Source: Microbacteriaceae bacterium PS02070 (GTDB taxonomy: Bacteria; Actinomycetota; Actinomycetes; Actinomycetales; Microbacteriaceae). Taken from it: a DNA stretch of 64,000 bases. Both the position numbers and the translations under genes were made by a program. The notes beneath the pieces are model-generated. The model made no database searches. It was not told the origin of the DNA and worked only from the letters and a program-made list of their open reading frames with translations. This document shows positions 18,410 to 27,759 of this stretch, one piece after another (position 1 is the first letter of the stretch; each line of letters begins with the position of its first letter). The DNA is taken from assembly GCA_029959865.1 (NCBI GenBank), contig JASCPE010000002.1:620001-684000 (forward strand), written 5' to 3'.

Positions 18410-20206
18410 ATGAGCGAACCCGTGGTCCTTCCCGCGCTCGGCGAGAGCGTCACCGAGGGAACGGTGACCCGCTGGCTCAAGAACGTCGGTGACACGGTTG
18501 AGGCCGACGAGGGTCTTCTCGAGATTTCGACCGACAAGGTCGACACCGAGATCCCCTCGCCGATCAGCGGTGTGATCGAGGAGATCCTCGTACAGGAGGA
18601 CGAGACCGTCGAGGTCGGCGCCGTCCTGGCCAAGATCGGCGATGGGTCCGGCGGAGGGTCTGACGACTCCGCTCCCAGCGAGGAGGAGGTGGCGGACGCT
18701 GAGTCCCCCGCCGAGGATCCCGCCGCCGGTGGCGCCGCTGCCCAGGAGGCGGAGGAGGCCCCTGAGAAGCCTCAGGCAGAGGCCGCTCCGGCAGGCTCCG
18801 ACGACGCTCAGGACGTCGTACTGCCCGAACTCGGTGAGAGCGTCACCGAGGGAACCGTCACGCGCTGGCTCAAGGAAGTCGGCGACGAGGTCGAGGTTGA
18901 CGAGCCGCTGCTGGAGATCTCGACCGACAAGGTCGACACCGAGATCCCCTCGCCGATCGCGGGCACGCTTCAGGAGATCGTCGTGGCTGAGGACGAGACC
19001 GTCGAGGTCGGTGCCGTGCTCGCACGCATCGGTTCCGGTGCACCCGCCGCACCGCCCGCCGAGCCGGAGAAGGCGCCGGAGGCTCCCAGTACGGAAGCCG
19101 CGGAGCCGGTGAAGGCTGACGAGGCGAAGGCCCCTGAAGTCGATCAGCCCAAGGGTGATGCTCCGGCCGAGTCCGCCACGGAGACCTCGAAGGAGCCCGC
19201 GCCTGCGGAGCCCACGCCGGACACGTCCAGCAAGGGCTCGGACGCGCCGGCGCAAGAGCAGCCCGCACGCCTCGGCGCCGACAGCGATGAAGACGGGCCC
19301 ACGTACGTCACGCCGCTCGTTCGCCGTCTTGCCAAAGAGCACAACGTCGATCTCGCATCGGTCAAGGGCTCGGGCGTGGGAGGTCGCATCCGAAAGGAAG
19401 ACGTCCTGAAGGCCGCGGAAGGCGCGACCGACGCGCCGGCAGCTGCGTCGTCGCCGGCCGCCGAAGAGGCACCCACGGTGGAGATCTCGCCGCTGCGCGG
19501 GACGACCCAGCCGATGTCACGTCTCCGCAAGGTGCTCGCCGAGCGTGCCGTCGCATCGATGCAGCAAACAGCGCAGCTGACGACGGTCGTTGAGGTCGAT
19601 GTCACCAAGCTCGCCGCATTCCGCGACGGTGCGAAGAAGACGTTCCAGGAGAAGACAGGCGACAAGCTCTCCTTCCTCCCCTTCTTCGCCAAGGCTGCGG
19701 CAGAGGCTCTGCAGCAGTTCCCGATCATCAATGCGACGGTGGACGGCGACAAGATCGTCTACCCGGCGTCGGAGAACCTCTCGATCGCCGTGGACACCGA
19801 ACGTGGGCTTCTCACGCCAGTCCTGCGCGACGCCGCAGACAAGAATCTCGCTGAGATCGCTCACGACATCGCTGACCTCGCCGCGCGCACGCGTAACAAC
19901 AAGCTGAAGCCGGACGAGCTGGCGGGCGGTACGTTCACCCTCACCAACACCGGTTCGCGTGGGGCGCTGTTCGACACGCCCGTCGTGTTCCTTCCGCAGT
20001 CGGCGATCCTCGGTACCGGCGTCGTGTTCAAGCGCCCCGGTGTCGTGAACGTCGACGGCGTGGACGCGATCTCGATCCGCTCCTACGTCTTCCTCGCGCT
20101 GTCGTACGACCACCGGGTCATCGACGGCGCGGACGCCGCACGGTTCCTCACCGCAGTGAAGACCCGCTTGGAGTCGGCGAACTTCCAGGCACAGCTCGGA
20201 ATCTAA
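18410..20206 (+). CDS. sucB: 2-oxoacid dehydrogenase E2 (dihydrolipoamide acyltransferase) with two lipoyl domains
   Basis: 598-aa E2 core. There are two nearly identical N-terminal lipoyl domains, each with LEISTDKVDTEIPSP (lipoyl lysines 43 and 174), separated and followed by Ala/Glu/Pro-rich linkers. A peripheral-subunit-binding domain comes next (YVTPLVRRLAKEHNVDLASV, then KGSGVGGRIRKEDVL), then the acyltransferase domain ending in LALSYDHRVIDGADAARFL with the catalytic His. It is usually annotated as the succinyltransferase. In actinobacteria one E2 can serve both pyruvate and 2-oxoglutarate dehydrogenases, and the neighbouring lpdA and distant aceE fit a pyruvate role too. The stop overlaps the convergent gene by 4 bases. 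Confidence 0.92.
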   Translation: MSEPVVLPALGESVTEGTVTRWLKNVGDTVEADEGLLEISTDKVDTEIPSPISGVIEEILVQEDETVEVGAVLAKIGDGSGGGSDDSAPSEEEVADAESPAEDPAAGGAAAQEAEEAPEKPQAEAAPAGSDDAQDVVLPELGESVTEGTVTRWLKEVGDEVEVDEPLLEISTDKVDTEIPSPIAGTLQEIVVAEDETVEVGAVLARIGSGAPAAPPAEPEKAPEAPSTEAAEPVKADEAKAPEVDQPKGDAPAESATETSKEPAPAEPTPDTSSKGSDAPAQEQPARLGADSDEDGPTYVTPLVRRLAKEHNVDLASVKGSGVGGRIRKEDVLKAAEGATDAPAAASSPAAEEAPTVEISPLRGTTQPMSRLRKVLAERAVASMQQTAQLTTVVEVDVTKLAAFRDGAKKTFQEKTGDKLSFLPFFAKAAAEALQQFPIINATVDGDKIVYPASENLSIAVDTERGLLTPVLRDAADKNLAEIAHDIADLAARTRNNKLKPDELAGGTFTLTNTGSRGALFDTPVVFLPQSAILGTGVVFKRPGVVNVDGVDAISIRSYVFLALSYDHRVIDGADAARFLTAVKTRLESANFQAQLGI

Positions 20207-21522
20207 TCGGCGGCTGCGACGTCGTACACGTCGCGGATCAGCCACTGACGGCCGTCGCGCACGATCACCAAGATCTGCGCGGCGGCTTCGTCGTTCGCGT
20301 CGACGCGAAACACGACAATGTCGCCGAAGTCCTCGATCAGTGTCACGAGTTCTGCGGGCGGGCGCATCCGGGTCAGTGCCTGCGATGCCACCTCTTCGCG
20401 GAGCGAGCGCGCACAATCGGAATCATCGGCGCACGTGAGATCAGCCTCGGCCAGCTGACGCGCGGCATCGGCGGGTTCTTCGCTCGCGGCCGGTGCCCCA
20501 GGCAAGACCGATGGTGAGGCCGGTGCCGCCGAGGTGGAAGGCGTGCCCGAGGTCGTGGGCTCCGGCGCGGAGGTCGCATCGCTCTCGGTGGGCCACCACA
20601 GACCGGCCGCGAGGACGACAGTGGCGGCAGCGGCGGCCACTAGGAGGGGAAAGCGCCGATGCCGGACACGCTCCGGGACGGCGCTGGTGGGTTCCGACGC
20701 GAGTGAGTCCGGGCTCAGAGCCTTCTCCGCGGACTGCCCCAGGGTGAGGGTGGGCGTGCGTCGCCGACGGGGCAGTGCTGCGGCCAGCCGGTCGGCCCAT
20801 CCGGGTGAGGTGAAGCGGCTCGCCCAGTCGCGAAGGGTCCCGAAGCGCTCACGCGCTTCGGGACGCGCTATGGCCGCGCTGGGGCGACGTGGACGTGTGG
20901 CGGGCGTGGGGTCACGCGGTGTCCGAAGGCTCGCGGGCGGCGCCTGCGCGAGGACTGCGTCTTCCCACGCAGCGCCGTCACGGTCGAGTCGGCGCGGAGA
21001 CGCAATAAGCTCCGCAGCCTCCGTGATCAGAGCGCCCAGCGGACCGTGGTGCGTGCGAGCAATGTCCTCGAGGAGGTCTCGCGCGGAATCGGCCCAGGAC
21101 GCGTCGCCGGTGAGCGCCACCACCGGCTTTCCGGATTCGGTGACCCACCACTGGCCGGCCCGCTCCCCCAGTCGGTGGGCCTCCGTTGCAGCACGCACGA
21201 TGCTCACCGCGACCGTGACAGCCTCGCCCGCAGAGAGCGGATTCGTCTCGTCGATGAAGTCGCTCAGTCTGCGTGTGCAGTGGTCGAAAGCGATGACGGC
21301 GCCCGAGGGGCCCTGGCCCACATCTCGGGGAGCCAGAACATGCCCGTCGCCGCCCGCACGCCACACAGCATTGCCGGCGAGCTCACCATCATCGACCCAC
21401 ACGAGCGAGGTCGGATCGCCCGTCAACAGCCCCGGGTACGGACCCTCCCCGCGCGGGAGCCGGCGCAGGGGCGCCGAGCCGGCGGGAGAGGAAGCGGGCT
21501 CACCGTGAACGTCGATCGACAT
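20203..21522 (-). CDS. Single-pass membrane protein with a degenerate kinase-like N-terminal region
   Basis: 439-aa protein of unknown function. One membrane segment is clear (FPLLVAAAAATVVLAAGLWW, residues 291-310). The cytoplasmic part before it includes residues 95-170 (LSAGEAVTVAVSIVRAATEAHRLG onward) that resemble the C-lobe of a protein kinase, but I see no catalytic HRD or DFG, so it could only be a pseudokinase. After the membrane segment come a Ser/Thr/Pro-rich stretch and a 90-residue outer domain with two cysteines (TCADDSDCARS). It converges on the E2 gene with a 4-base overlap, and a shared terminator is not visible. Confidence 0.7.
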   Translation of the reverse strand: MSIDVHGEPASSPAGSAPLRRLPRGEGPYPGLLTGDPTSLVWVDDGELAGNAVWRAGGDGHVLAPRDVGQGPSGAVIAFDHCTRRLSDFIDETNPLSAGEAVTVAVSIVRAATEAHRLGERAGQWWVTESGKPVVALTGDASWADSARDLLEDIARTHHGPLGALITEAAELIASPRRLDRDGAAWEDAVLAQAPPASLRTPRDPTPATRPRRPSAAIARPEARERFGTLRDWASRFTSPGWADRLAAALPRRRRTPTLTLGQSAEKALSPDSLASEPTSAVPERVRHRRFPLLVAAAAATVVLAAGLWWPTESDATSAPEPTTSGTPSTSAAPASPSVLPGAPAASEEPADAARQLAEADLTCADDSDCARSLREEVASQALTRMRPPAELVTLIEDFGDIVVFRVDANDEAAAQILVIVRDGRQWLIRDVYDVAAAD

Positions 21523-21617
21523 GGCGCCATCGTCACCCGCGCTCGTCGTCCCGTGTCGGCGTCCGGCGATCCCGTGTGAGCCGCGGATCGCGACATCGCC
21601 TGGGGAGGAGCAGACGG

Positions 21618-21623
21618 TAGGCT
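21618..21623 (+). promoter_or_regulatory. -10 box of leaderless DUF4191 gene
   Basis: TAGGCT on the plus strand, 6 bases before the ATG. Confidence 0.55.
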
Positions 21624-21629
21624 AGGGGC

Positions 21630-22340
21630 ATGTCTTCACGCAGCACCGGTGCGGAGAAGCGACCCGGCTTCTTCAAGCAATTGCGGTCCCTCTTCACCTT
21701 CACGAAAGAGGAATACTCCTTCCTCCCCTGGCTCCTGATCGCGATCGTCCTGGTCGGCATCGGCCTCGGCGTGGTCCTCGGCTTCCTCATTCCGCCTGCC
21801 CCGGTGTGGAGCATCATCCTGTGGGGCTTCACCGGCCTCATGTTCGGAATCCTCGCGGCCCTCATGGTGATGACGCGGCTGTCGACCAAGGTCATGTACA
21901 AGAAGATCGACGGCGTTCCCGGTGCCGCCGGTCACGTGCTCTCCACGTCGCTCGGACGCCGTTGGGTTGCCTCGGAAGTCCCCGTGGGAGTGAACCCCAA
22001 GACGCAGGACGCCGTCTACCGAGCCGTGGGCCGTGGTGGAGTTGTGCTTGTCGCCGAGGGTGCCAAAGGCCGGCTCACACGACTCATCAACGACGAGAAG
22101 ATGAAGGTCACGCGCGTCGCCTCCGGTGTACCGATCCAGGTGCTCCACCTCGGACACGGTGAGGACGATGTTCCGATCTCCAAGCTCTCCTCGACCATTA
22201 AGGGGCTGCCGAAGCAGCTGGATCGCGCGACGATGGCCGCAGTGGTCAAGCGCATCGACTCCATCTCCAAGTCGGCGACGTCATTGCCCATCCCGAAGGG
22301 TATCGACCCGATGAAGGTACGTGCTCAGCGTCCACGCTGA
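21630..22340 (+). CDS. DUF4191 family membrane protein
   Basis: 236-aa actinobacterial protein of unknown function. After a basic N-terminus (KRPGFFKQLRSLFTFTKEE) come two adjacent membrane helices (about residues 33-52 and 58-78). The rest is a cytosolic domain with GAAGHVLSTSLGRRWVASE and a Lys-rich C-terminus. The family sits near lipoate and glutamine synthetase genes in many actinobacteria. The ATG follows TAGGCT by 6 bases, suggesting a leaderless mRNA. Confidence 0.85.
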   Translation: MSSRSTGAEKRPGFFKQLRSLFTFTKEEYSFLPWLLIAIVLVGIGLGVVLGFLIPPAPVWSIILWGFTGLMFGILAALMVMTRLSTKVMYKKIDGVPGAAGHVLSTSLGRRWVASEVPVGVNPKTQDAVYRAVGRGGVVLVAEGAKGRLTRLINDEKMKVTRVASGVPIQVLHLGHGEDDVPISKLSSTIKGLPKQLDRATMAAVVKRIDSISKSATSLPIPKGIDPMKVRAQRPR

Positions 22341-22428
22341 GTAGGGGACGATCACGCTCGCGGCATCGATGCCGCCCCGAAGGTAGCGCGCCGACAGCGG
22401 CGGCGATCATTGTTGCGGCTGAGAAAGA

Positions 22429-22863
22429 TTAGCGGCGCACGAGGACGGTTCCGGCCGCTTTGTCGTGCAATCCCCGCTGATCGCTGTCCCAGATGACCGC
22501 GGGAATCACGATGACCAGGAGTACCGTGCGTACGATCGGTCGCCAGATGCCCGTCCACGCGCCGTCCACCCTCGTCAGTCGCAGCCCGGTGAGGCGGTGG
22601 CCGGGGCTCCCCCCGAGCGTGGGGATGAACAGGATCTGGATGATGGCGAAGACGATCATCGGCGCGAACATCGTCACTCCCGCCTCGCTCGGGTAGGCGA
22701 ACTGGTCGTAGCCGAAGAACGCGCTTGCGATCAGCGTTGCTGCGGCGTAGTCGATGATGAGCGCGATGATTCGCCGGCCCAATCGTGCGACGCTTCCGGT
22801 ACCAGACTCCGGCAATCCGAGTCGCTCCCCGGGGTATCGAGACGGGGGAACATCGGAGGACAC
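22429..22863 (-). CDS. RDD family membrane protein
   Basis: 144-aa RDD-domain protein. It has a cytosolic N-terminus, [20 protein letters not shown] with the family's Arg-Asp around the first helix, a second hydrophobic segment ([17 protein letters not shown]), the [13 protein letters not shown] loop and the C-terminal [20 protein letters not shown]. Two or three membrane helices are expected. The GTG start is 6 bases from TAGGCT. The gene is divergent from glnA, and the GlnR box lies where its -35 would be, so GlnR may also affect it. Confidence 0.85.
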   Translation of the reverse strand: MSSDVPPSRYPGERLGLPESGTGSVARLGRRIIALIIDYAAATLIASAFFGYDQFAYPSEAGVTMFAPMIVFAIIQILFIPTLGGSPGHRLTGLRLTRVDGAWTGIWRPIVRTVLLVIVIPAVIWDSDQRGLHDKAAGTVLVRR

Positions 22864-22869
22864 ACCGTC

Positions 22870-22875
22870 AGCCTA
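22870..22875 (-). promoter_or_regulatory. -10 box of leaderless RDD gene
   Basis: TAGGCT on the minus strand, 6 bases before the GTG at 22863. The first GlnR half-site begins 11 bases further upstream. Confidence 0.5.
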
Positions 22876-22886
22876 TCGAGCACCAC

Positions 22887-22924
22887 GTAACATGTCGGAA
22901 ACATGGGAGATACTGCCGGGCAAC
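22887..22924 (+). promoter_or_regulatory. GlnR binding site upstream of glnA
   Basis: Four pentamers, each separated by exactly 6 bases: GTAAC (22887), GAAAC (22898), GATAC (22909) and GCAAC (22920). This matches the actinobacterial GlnR consensus gTnAC-n6-GaAAc repeated twice, with one weak half-site (GCAAC). The site ends 10 bases before the likely -10 of glnA, the position of an activator. Confidence 0.8.
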
Positions 22925-22934
22925 TGTTGCTCGA

Positions 22935-22940
22935 TAGGTT
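22935..22940 (+). promoter_or_regulatory. -10 box of glnA
   Basis: TAGGTT, 53 bases before the glnA start; the GlnR box occupies the -35 region. Confidence 0.5.
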
Positions 22941-22993
22941 CTAACGGAGCTAGTCACCGACGCGCTCCTCACCCACCCGATCTTGGAGACTCC

Positions 22994-24418
22994 ATGTTCA
23001 AAGATTCATCCGAGGTGCTGAAGTTCATCAAGGACGAGGACGTCAAGTTCCTCGACATCCGTTTCACGGATCTCCCCGGTGTGCAGCAGCACTTCAACAT
23101 TCCGGCTTCCACCGTTGACGAAGACTTCTTCACGGTCGGTCAGCTGTTCGACGGCTCCTCGATCCGCGGGTTCGCGAACATCAACGAGTCCGACATGCAG
23201 CTCATCCCCGACGTGACGACGGCGTACCTCGACCCGTTCCGCGAGGCGAAGACGCTCATCATGATCTTCGACATCTACAACCCTCGTAACGGCGAGATTT
23301 ACCACAAGGACCCGCGCCAGGTCGCGAAGAAGGCCGAGAAGTATCTCGAGTCCACCGGCATCGCCGACACCGCGTTCTTCGCTCCCGAGGCGGAGTTCTA
23401 CATCTTCGACGACGTGCGCTACGAGGTGAAGCAGAACCAGAGCTTCTATTTCGTCGACTCCGAAGAGGGTGCCTGGAACACCGGTCGCGTCGAAGAGGGC
23501 GGAAACCTCGCGAACAAGACCCCGTTCAAGGGTGGCTACTTCCCCGTTCCCCCGATCGACAAGCAGGCCGATCTGCGTGATGACATCAGCCTCAAGCTGA
23601 TCGAGTCCGGCCTCGAGCTCGAGCGTGCGCACCACGAGGTGGGCACCGGCGGTCAGGCGGAGATCAACTACAAGTTCGACACGATGGTCCACTCCGCGGA
23701 CGACATCCTCAAGTTCAAGTACATCGTTAAGGGTGTCGCGGACGAGTGGGGCAAGGTCGCGACCTTCATGCCGAAGCCGCTGTTCGGTGACAACGGTTCG
23801 GGCATGCACACCCACCAGTCGCTGTGGCTGGGTGGCAAGCCGCTGTTCTATGACGAGACCGGCTACGCGCAGCTCTCCGACGTGGCTCGCTGGTACATCG
23901 GCGGTCTGCTCGCACACGCGCCGGCCGTGCTCGCCTTCACGAACCCCACGCTGAACTCCTACAAGCGTCTCGTCAAGGGCTACGAGGCTCCCGTCAACCT
24001 GGTCTACTCGGCCGGTAACCGTTCGGCGGCCATCCGCATCCCGATCACCGGCTCGAACCCCAAGGCCAAGCGCATCGAGTTCCGCGCCCCCGACTCGTCG
24101 GGCAACCCGTACCTTGCGTTCGCTGCGCAGCTGATGGCCGGCATCGACGGAATCATCAACCGCATCGAGCCGCACGAGCCGGTCGACAAGGACCTGTACG
24201 AGCTGCCTCCCGAGGAAGCCAAGAACATCCCGCAGGTGCCGAACTCGCTGCTCGACTCGCTCGAGGCGCTGCGCGCGGACCACGAGTTCCTGACCCGCGG
24301 CAACGTGTTCACCCCGGAGCTCATCGAGACGTGGATCGAGTACAAGATCGAGAACGAGATCCAGCCGATCAACGCCCGTCCTCACCCGTTCGAGTACGAG
24401 CTCTACTTCTCGGTCTAA
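22994..24418 (+). CDS. glnA: Glutamine synthetase type I
   Basis: 474-aa dodecameric enzyme making glutamine from glutamate, ammonia and ATP. Active-site motifs are [33 protein letters not shown] and [20 protein letters not shown]. The adenylylation loop has a tyrosine (DLYELPPEE), so the enzyme can be switched off by the GlnE product encoded nearby. I chose the ATG at 22994 ([16 protein letters not shown]); the frame stays open upstream but covers the GlnR box and the promoter. Nitrogen control by GlnR is indicated by the four-box motif. Confidence 0.96.
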   Translation: MFKDSSEVLKFIKDEDVKFLDIRFTDLPGVQQHFNIPASTVDEDFFTVGQLFDGSSIRGFANINESDMQLIPDVTTAYLDPFREAKTLIMIFDIYNPRNGEIYHKDPRQVAKKAEKYLESTGIADTAFFAPEAEFYIFDDVRYEVKQNQSFYFVDSEEGAWNTGRVEEGGNLANKTPFKGGYFPVPPIDKQADLRDDISLKLIESGLELERAHHEVGTGGQAEINYKFDTMVHSADDILKFKYIVKGVADEWGKVATFMPKPLFGDNGSGMHTHQSLWLGGKPLFYDETGYAQLSDVARWYIGGLLAHAPAVLAFTNPTLNSYKRLVKGYEAPVNLVYSAGNRSAAIRIPITGSNPKAKRIEFRAPDSSGNPYLAFAAQLMAGIDGIINRIEPHEPVDKDLYELPPEEAKNIPQVPNSLLDSLEALRADHEFLTRGNVFTPELIETWIEYKIENEIQPINARPHPFEYELYFSV

Positions 24419-24449
24419 TCGAGCATCGCGGCGAACCGCCGCACACACC

Positions 24450-24498
24450 GACCCCCGGAGAGTGGGGACCGATTTTCTCGGTCCGACTCCCGGGGGTC
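24450..24498 (+). terminator. Two-tier hairpin after glnA
   Basis: GACCCCCGG (24450-24458) pairs with CCGGGGGTC (24490-24498). Inside, GGACCGA (24466-24472) pairs with TCGGTCC (24478-24484) around a TTTTC loop. There is no T-run after it, but the stability and position 31 bases past the glnA stop support a termination role. Confidence 0.7.
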
Positions 24499-24571
24499 AG
24501 TTCGTGCGGACGGTCTGGCATGGTGTCCCACGGACGATGGACTATTCAGCAGGATGGGGAGCACTCGGCAC

Positions 24572-26152
24572 GTGAGTGAGAATGGACGCATGCCGTCTCG
24601 CATCGCGATCGCCACACCGGGCGTGCACGCGACAGCGGCGGGGTTGGCGGCAATCGATGCCGGGGGAAATGCGATCGACGCGGCCGTCTCGGCGATCATT
24701 GCGGCGTCAGCGACGGACCCCGGAATGGTGACTCCGTTCGGTGGAGCGTACTGCGCGATCTGGCCCGCGGGTGGCGAGCCGGTGGTTATCGACGGCAACG
24801 TAGAGATGCCCGGTCGGGGCGCACCACCCGAGGCTTTCGGTCGTGGGCTGACGAGCATCGATACGAGCTATGGCGGCGGCCTCACCACCTTCGTGGGCCC
24901 CGGGTCGGTGGCCACCTCGGGGATGTTCGCGGCGCTCGACCTCGCCCACCGTCGCTACGGTGCGGCGCCGTGGTCACGACTGTTCGACGAGACCGTCGCG
25001 GTGTTGCGCTCCGGGTACCAGGTGAGCGAGACCGCCGCGTCGTACCTGGCTCTCGTCGCCGACACGATCTTCTCCTGGGATCCGCTCACGCGTGCCCTCT
25101 ATCTCGTGGACCCGCCCGAAGACGAGATCGACCCCGCGGCCCGGCGACCGACGGCGCGTCAGGCGGGCGATGTCGTCATCGACCCGACCCTCGCCGACAC
25201 CCTGCGTGAGATCGGTGATGACGGCGCGCAGACGCTGTACACCGGGCGCCTTGCCCGCCTGATCGCCGCGGACATGTCCGAGCGTGGCGGACTTCTCACT
25301 GCCGCCGACCTGGCCGCCTACCGTGCGATCGCGCGTCGGCCCCTGCGGACCACTCTCGGCGCGTGGGATGTCGCCGCCAATCCCCCACCGTCCATCGGCG
25401 GGGTCGTCCTCACGGCGATGCTTCGGCTCATCGCGCGTGAGAACGCGACCTCAGACCAGGCGCACATCGCGCGCATCATGATCAGGATGATGCAGGCCCG
25501 CGCGGCGAGGCTGGACGAGGCGGCCGACCTTGAGGCTGCGGGGCGTGATCTCCTCGAAGCGATCGAGCGCAGTGACGTCGCGGGACTGTCGTCCTCTCCC
25601 GATACCGTCCATGTGTCCGTCGTCGACGGAGACGGCAACGCGTGCGCGATCACCGCATCGGCCGGATACGGCTCGGGGATGAACCTCGCCGGCACGGGGC
25701 TCCTGGGAAACAACGCTCTCGGTGAGCCGGAACTGAACCGCCGCGGCCTGCATGCGCTCGCCCCCGGGACACGGCTCGCCTCGAACATGGCGCCGACCGT
25801 GGCGCGGGGTCGGGGCGGCGAGATCCTGGCGATCGGGTCTCCGGGGGCGGACCGCATCACGTCGGCGTTGAGCCTGACGCTTGCTCGCTTCTGCCTCGGC
25901 GGTGAGTCGCTCGCGGCGGCGATCGATGCGCCTCGCCTGCACGCACGCGTGCAGGACGGAATCTCGGAGATCGAGTACGAGGACGACCCGACGCTGGCAG
26001 CGACGCTGCGGGCCGCGCCCGATCTCCGCGTGCGCGCGCACCCCGCGCGATCGATGTACTTCGGGGGCGTCGGTGCGGCCGTGCGCGAGCAGGGCGGCAC
26101 AGTGAGTGCTGACACCGACCCTCGGCGTATCTCCTCCGCCGCCGTTCGCTGA
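24572..26152 (+). CDS. Gamma-glutamyltransferase-like protein (Ntn hydrolase)
   Basis: About 526 aa. The family's N-terminal segment is present (GLAAIDAGGNAIDAAVSAIIAA, then TPFGGAYCAIWPAGG), and so is the small-subunit start DTVHVSVVDGDGNACAITAS, where the Thr after Asp would be the autoprocessing nucleophile. SPGADRITSALSLTLARF follows. These enzymes cleave or transfer gamma-glutamyl groups from peptides. No signal peptide is visible, unlike secreted GGTs, so a cytoplasmic role in gamma-glutamyl or acyl-amide breakdown is possible. The start is uncertain: GTG at 24572, ATG at 24554 or ATG at 24590. It sits between glnA and glnE, outside the usual core order, so it may be an insertion. Confidence 0.8.
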   Translation: MSENGRMPSRIAIATPGVHATAAGLAAIDAGGNAIDAAVSAIIAASATDPGMVTPFGGAYCAIWPAGGEPVVIDGNVEMPGRGAPPEAFGRGLTSIDTSYGGGLTTFVGPGSVATSGMFAALDLAHRRYGAAPWSRLFDETVAVLRSGYQVSETAASYLALVADTIFSWDPLTRALYLVDPPEDEIDPAARRPTARQAGDVVIDPTLADTLREIGDDGAQTLYTGRLARLIAADMSERGGLLTAADLAAYRAIARRPLRTTLGAWDVAANPPPSIGGVVLTAMLRLIARENATSDQAHIARIMIRMMQARAARLDEAADLEAAGRDLLEAIERSDVAGLSSSPDTVHVSVVDGDGNACAITASAGYGSGMNLAGTGLLGNNALGEPELNRRGLHALAPGTRLASNMAPTVARGRGGEILAIGSPGADRITSALSLTLARFCLGGESLAAAIDAPRLHARVQDGISEIEYEDDPTLAATLRAAPDLRVRAHPARSMYFGGVGAAVREQGGTVSADTDPRRISSAAVR

Positions 26153-26452
26153 CCTGACCACGTCTCTCGACGTTCGGCGGGACCGATGCGCCGGCGGCGA
26201 TAGAGGGTGGGAGCGGTCACGCCCCGCAGGGACGCACGGCCATCCCCGCTGGAGTGTCGGTCGGCCGAGTGTCGTGGCGGGACGCAGCGAATGCGCCATT
26301 AGGCTGGGGTTTCCGGAAGTTGTTAGGCTGGTCGCGGCCTGGCCGCCGCCGCTGTGCTGATCGATGTCGTCGTGTGCAGCGCGTGAAGTCGATCGCCGGG
26401 CCGACCGCCGAGACCACAGAGCCTCCACAAGCAGCAAGATTGGGTTGCACGA
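26153..26452 (+). other. 300-base non-coding region before the monooxygenase pseudogene
   Basis: No convincing gene or RNA. It holds two copies of TTAGGCTGG, 24 bases apart (26299-26307 and 26323-26331), each containing a TAGGCT that could serve as a -10 box, and a poor ribosome-binding region ahead of the ATG at 26453. Confidence 0.4.
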
Positions 26453-27740
26453 ATGCCGAAGCAAATTCGATTGAATTTGATTTTCCACACTTCCGGCAGG
26501 CACGATGCGGGCTGGAAGGCGTTCGACGATCCCACCGTTCTGGTCGACGACATCGACCATCAGATCACGCTCGCGAAACTCGCCGAGGAGGCGAAGTTCG
26601 ACGCGATCTTCCTCCCGGACACCCCCGAGGTGCTCAACCCCAACTTCCTCCGCAAACCACGCCGCGGCCTCGACCCCGCGATGACGTTGGCTGCGATTGC
26701 GCAGCACACGAAGCACCTCGGGCTCATCTCGACGGCGGGCTCGCTATTCGGGCACCCCTACCAAGTGGCGCGGCAGATTGCGAGCCTGCAGCACATCAGT
26801 AAGGGCCGGGCGGGCTGGAACGTCGTCACCAGCCAGTCCAACGAGGCCTATCACGCCGTGGGCCTGCCCGTGGAGCGCTTGGACCGTGCGGCTCGGTACG
26901 CGAAGGCCTCCGAGTTCGTCGAGATCGTCTTCGCTCACTGGGATTCGCTCCCTCGCGAGGCGATCGTGGCAGACAAGGAGAACCACGTCTTCATCGACCG
27001 GACGCTGACCCGGCCGGTCGACTTCGACGGCGAGTACTACAAGTCTTCCGGGACCCTCCAACTCACCGGTCGCTATCACGGTGACCGGCCCGTGGTGTTC
27101 CAGGCGGGAGTTTCAGCGCAGAGCCAGGCCTTCGGCGCCGGACGTCGAACACGATCGGAAGTTCTACGCCGGGGCGAAGGCCTACGCCGAGAAGTATGGC
27201 CGCAACCCCGACGACCTCGTCCTGCTGCCGGGTCTGTACGCCGTGGTCGGCGACACCGAGGCCGAGGCCCGCAAACGCAAGGCAGAATTCGACGACCTCA
27301 TGGAGACGAAGTTCCTCGTCGGCAATCTCGCGACGTCTCTGGGCATCCCGGCGGAGAAGCTCGACCCGAACAGGGAACTCCCCTATGGACTGTTCGAGGA
27401 GTACCCGACCGAGGACGAGGTGATCACCTATCGTCGCGGAAACATCGGTGGCGTCTCCCGGGAGAACGGCTTCACCGTCAAGCAGCTCGTGCATCACAAC
27501 CTGACCCGCGGCCAACGGGCGCTCTTCGGGACCCCCGAGCAGGTGGCAGACAAGATCATCGAATGGCGTGATTCAGGCGTCAGCGACGGATTCAACATCA
27601 ACGTCGACGTCCAGTTCGACGGGATGCAACGATTCCGGGATGTCATCACGGAACTTCAGAACCGTGGCCGCTTCCGCAAGGACTACGAGTTCGACAACTT
27701 CCGCCAGAACTACGGACTGCCGAGCGCTGCGGACGCCTGA
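26453..27740 (+). pseudogene. Frameshifted LLM-class flavin monooxygenase (NtaA/SnaA/DszA type)
   Basis: Two frames together cover one FMNH2-dependent monooxygenase of the nitrilotriacetate/desulfurisation family. Frame one (from 26453) has QIRLNLIFHTSGRHDAGW, the flavin-site GHPYQVARQIASLQHIS and GRAGWNVVTSQ, and fades after PVVFQAGVSAQSQAFG near 27130. Frame two picks up with SAPDVEHDRKFYAGAKAYAE near 27140 and runs to the proper C-terminus (FRQNYGLPSAADA). The junction falls at repeated CGGCGCC bases. Compared with my memory of the family, about 10-12 residues are missing there, which fits a small out-of-frame deletion. A sequencing error cannot be excluded. The substrate is unknown. Confidence 0.8.
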
Positions 27741-27759
27741 GCGCACGCACGAGCCACGC

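Noticed and set aside
26153..26452. SAM or other riboswitch ahead of the monooxygenase
   Set aside because: I could not find the conserved core of any riboswitch class.
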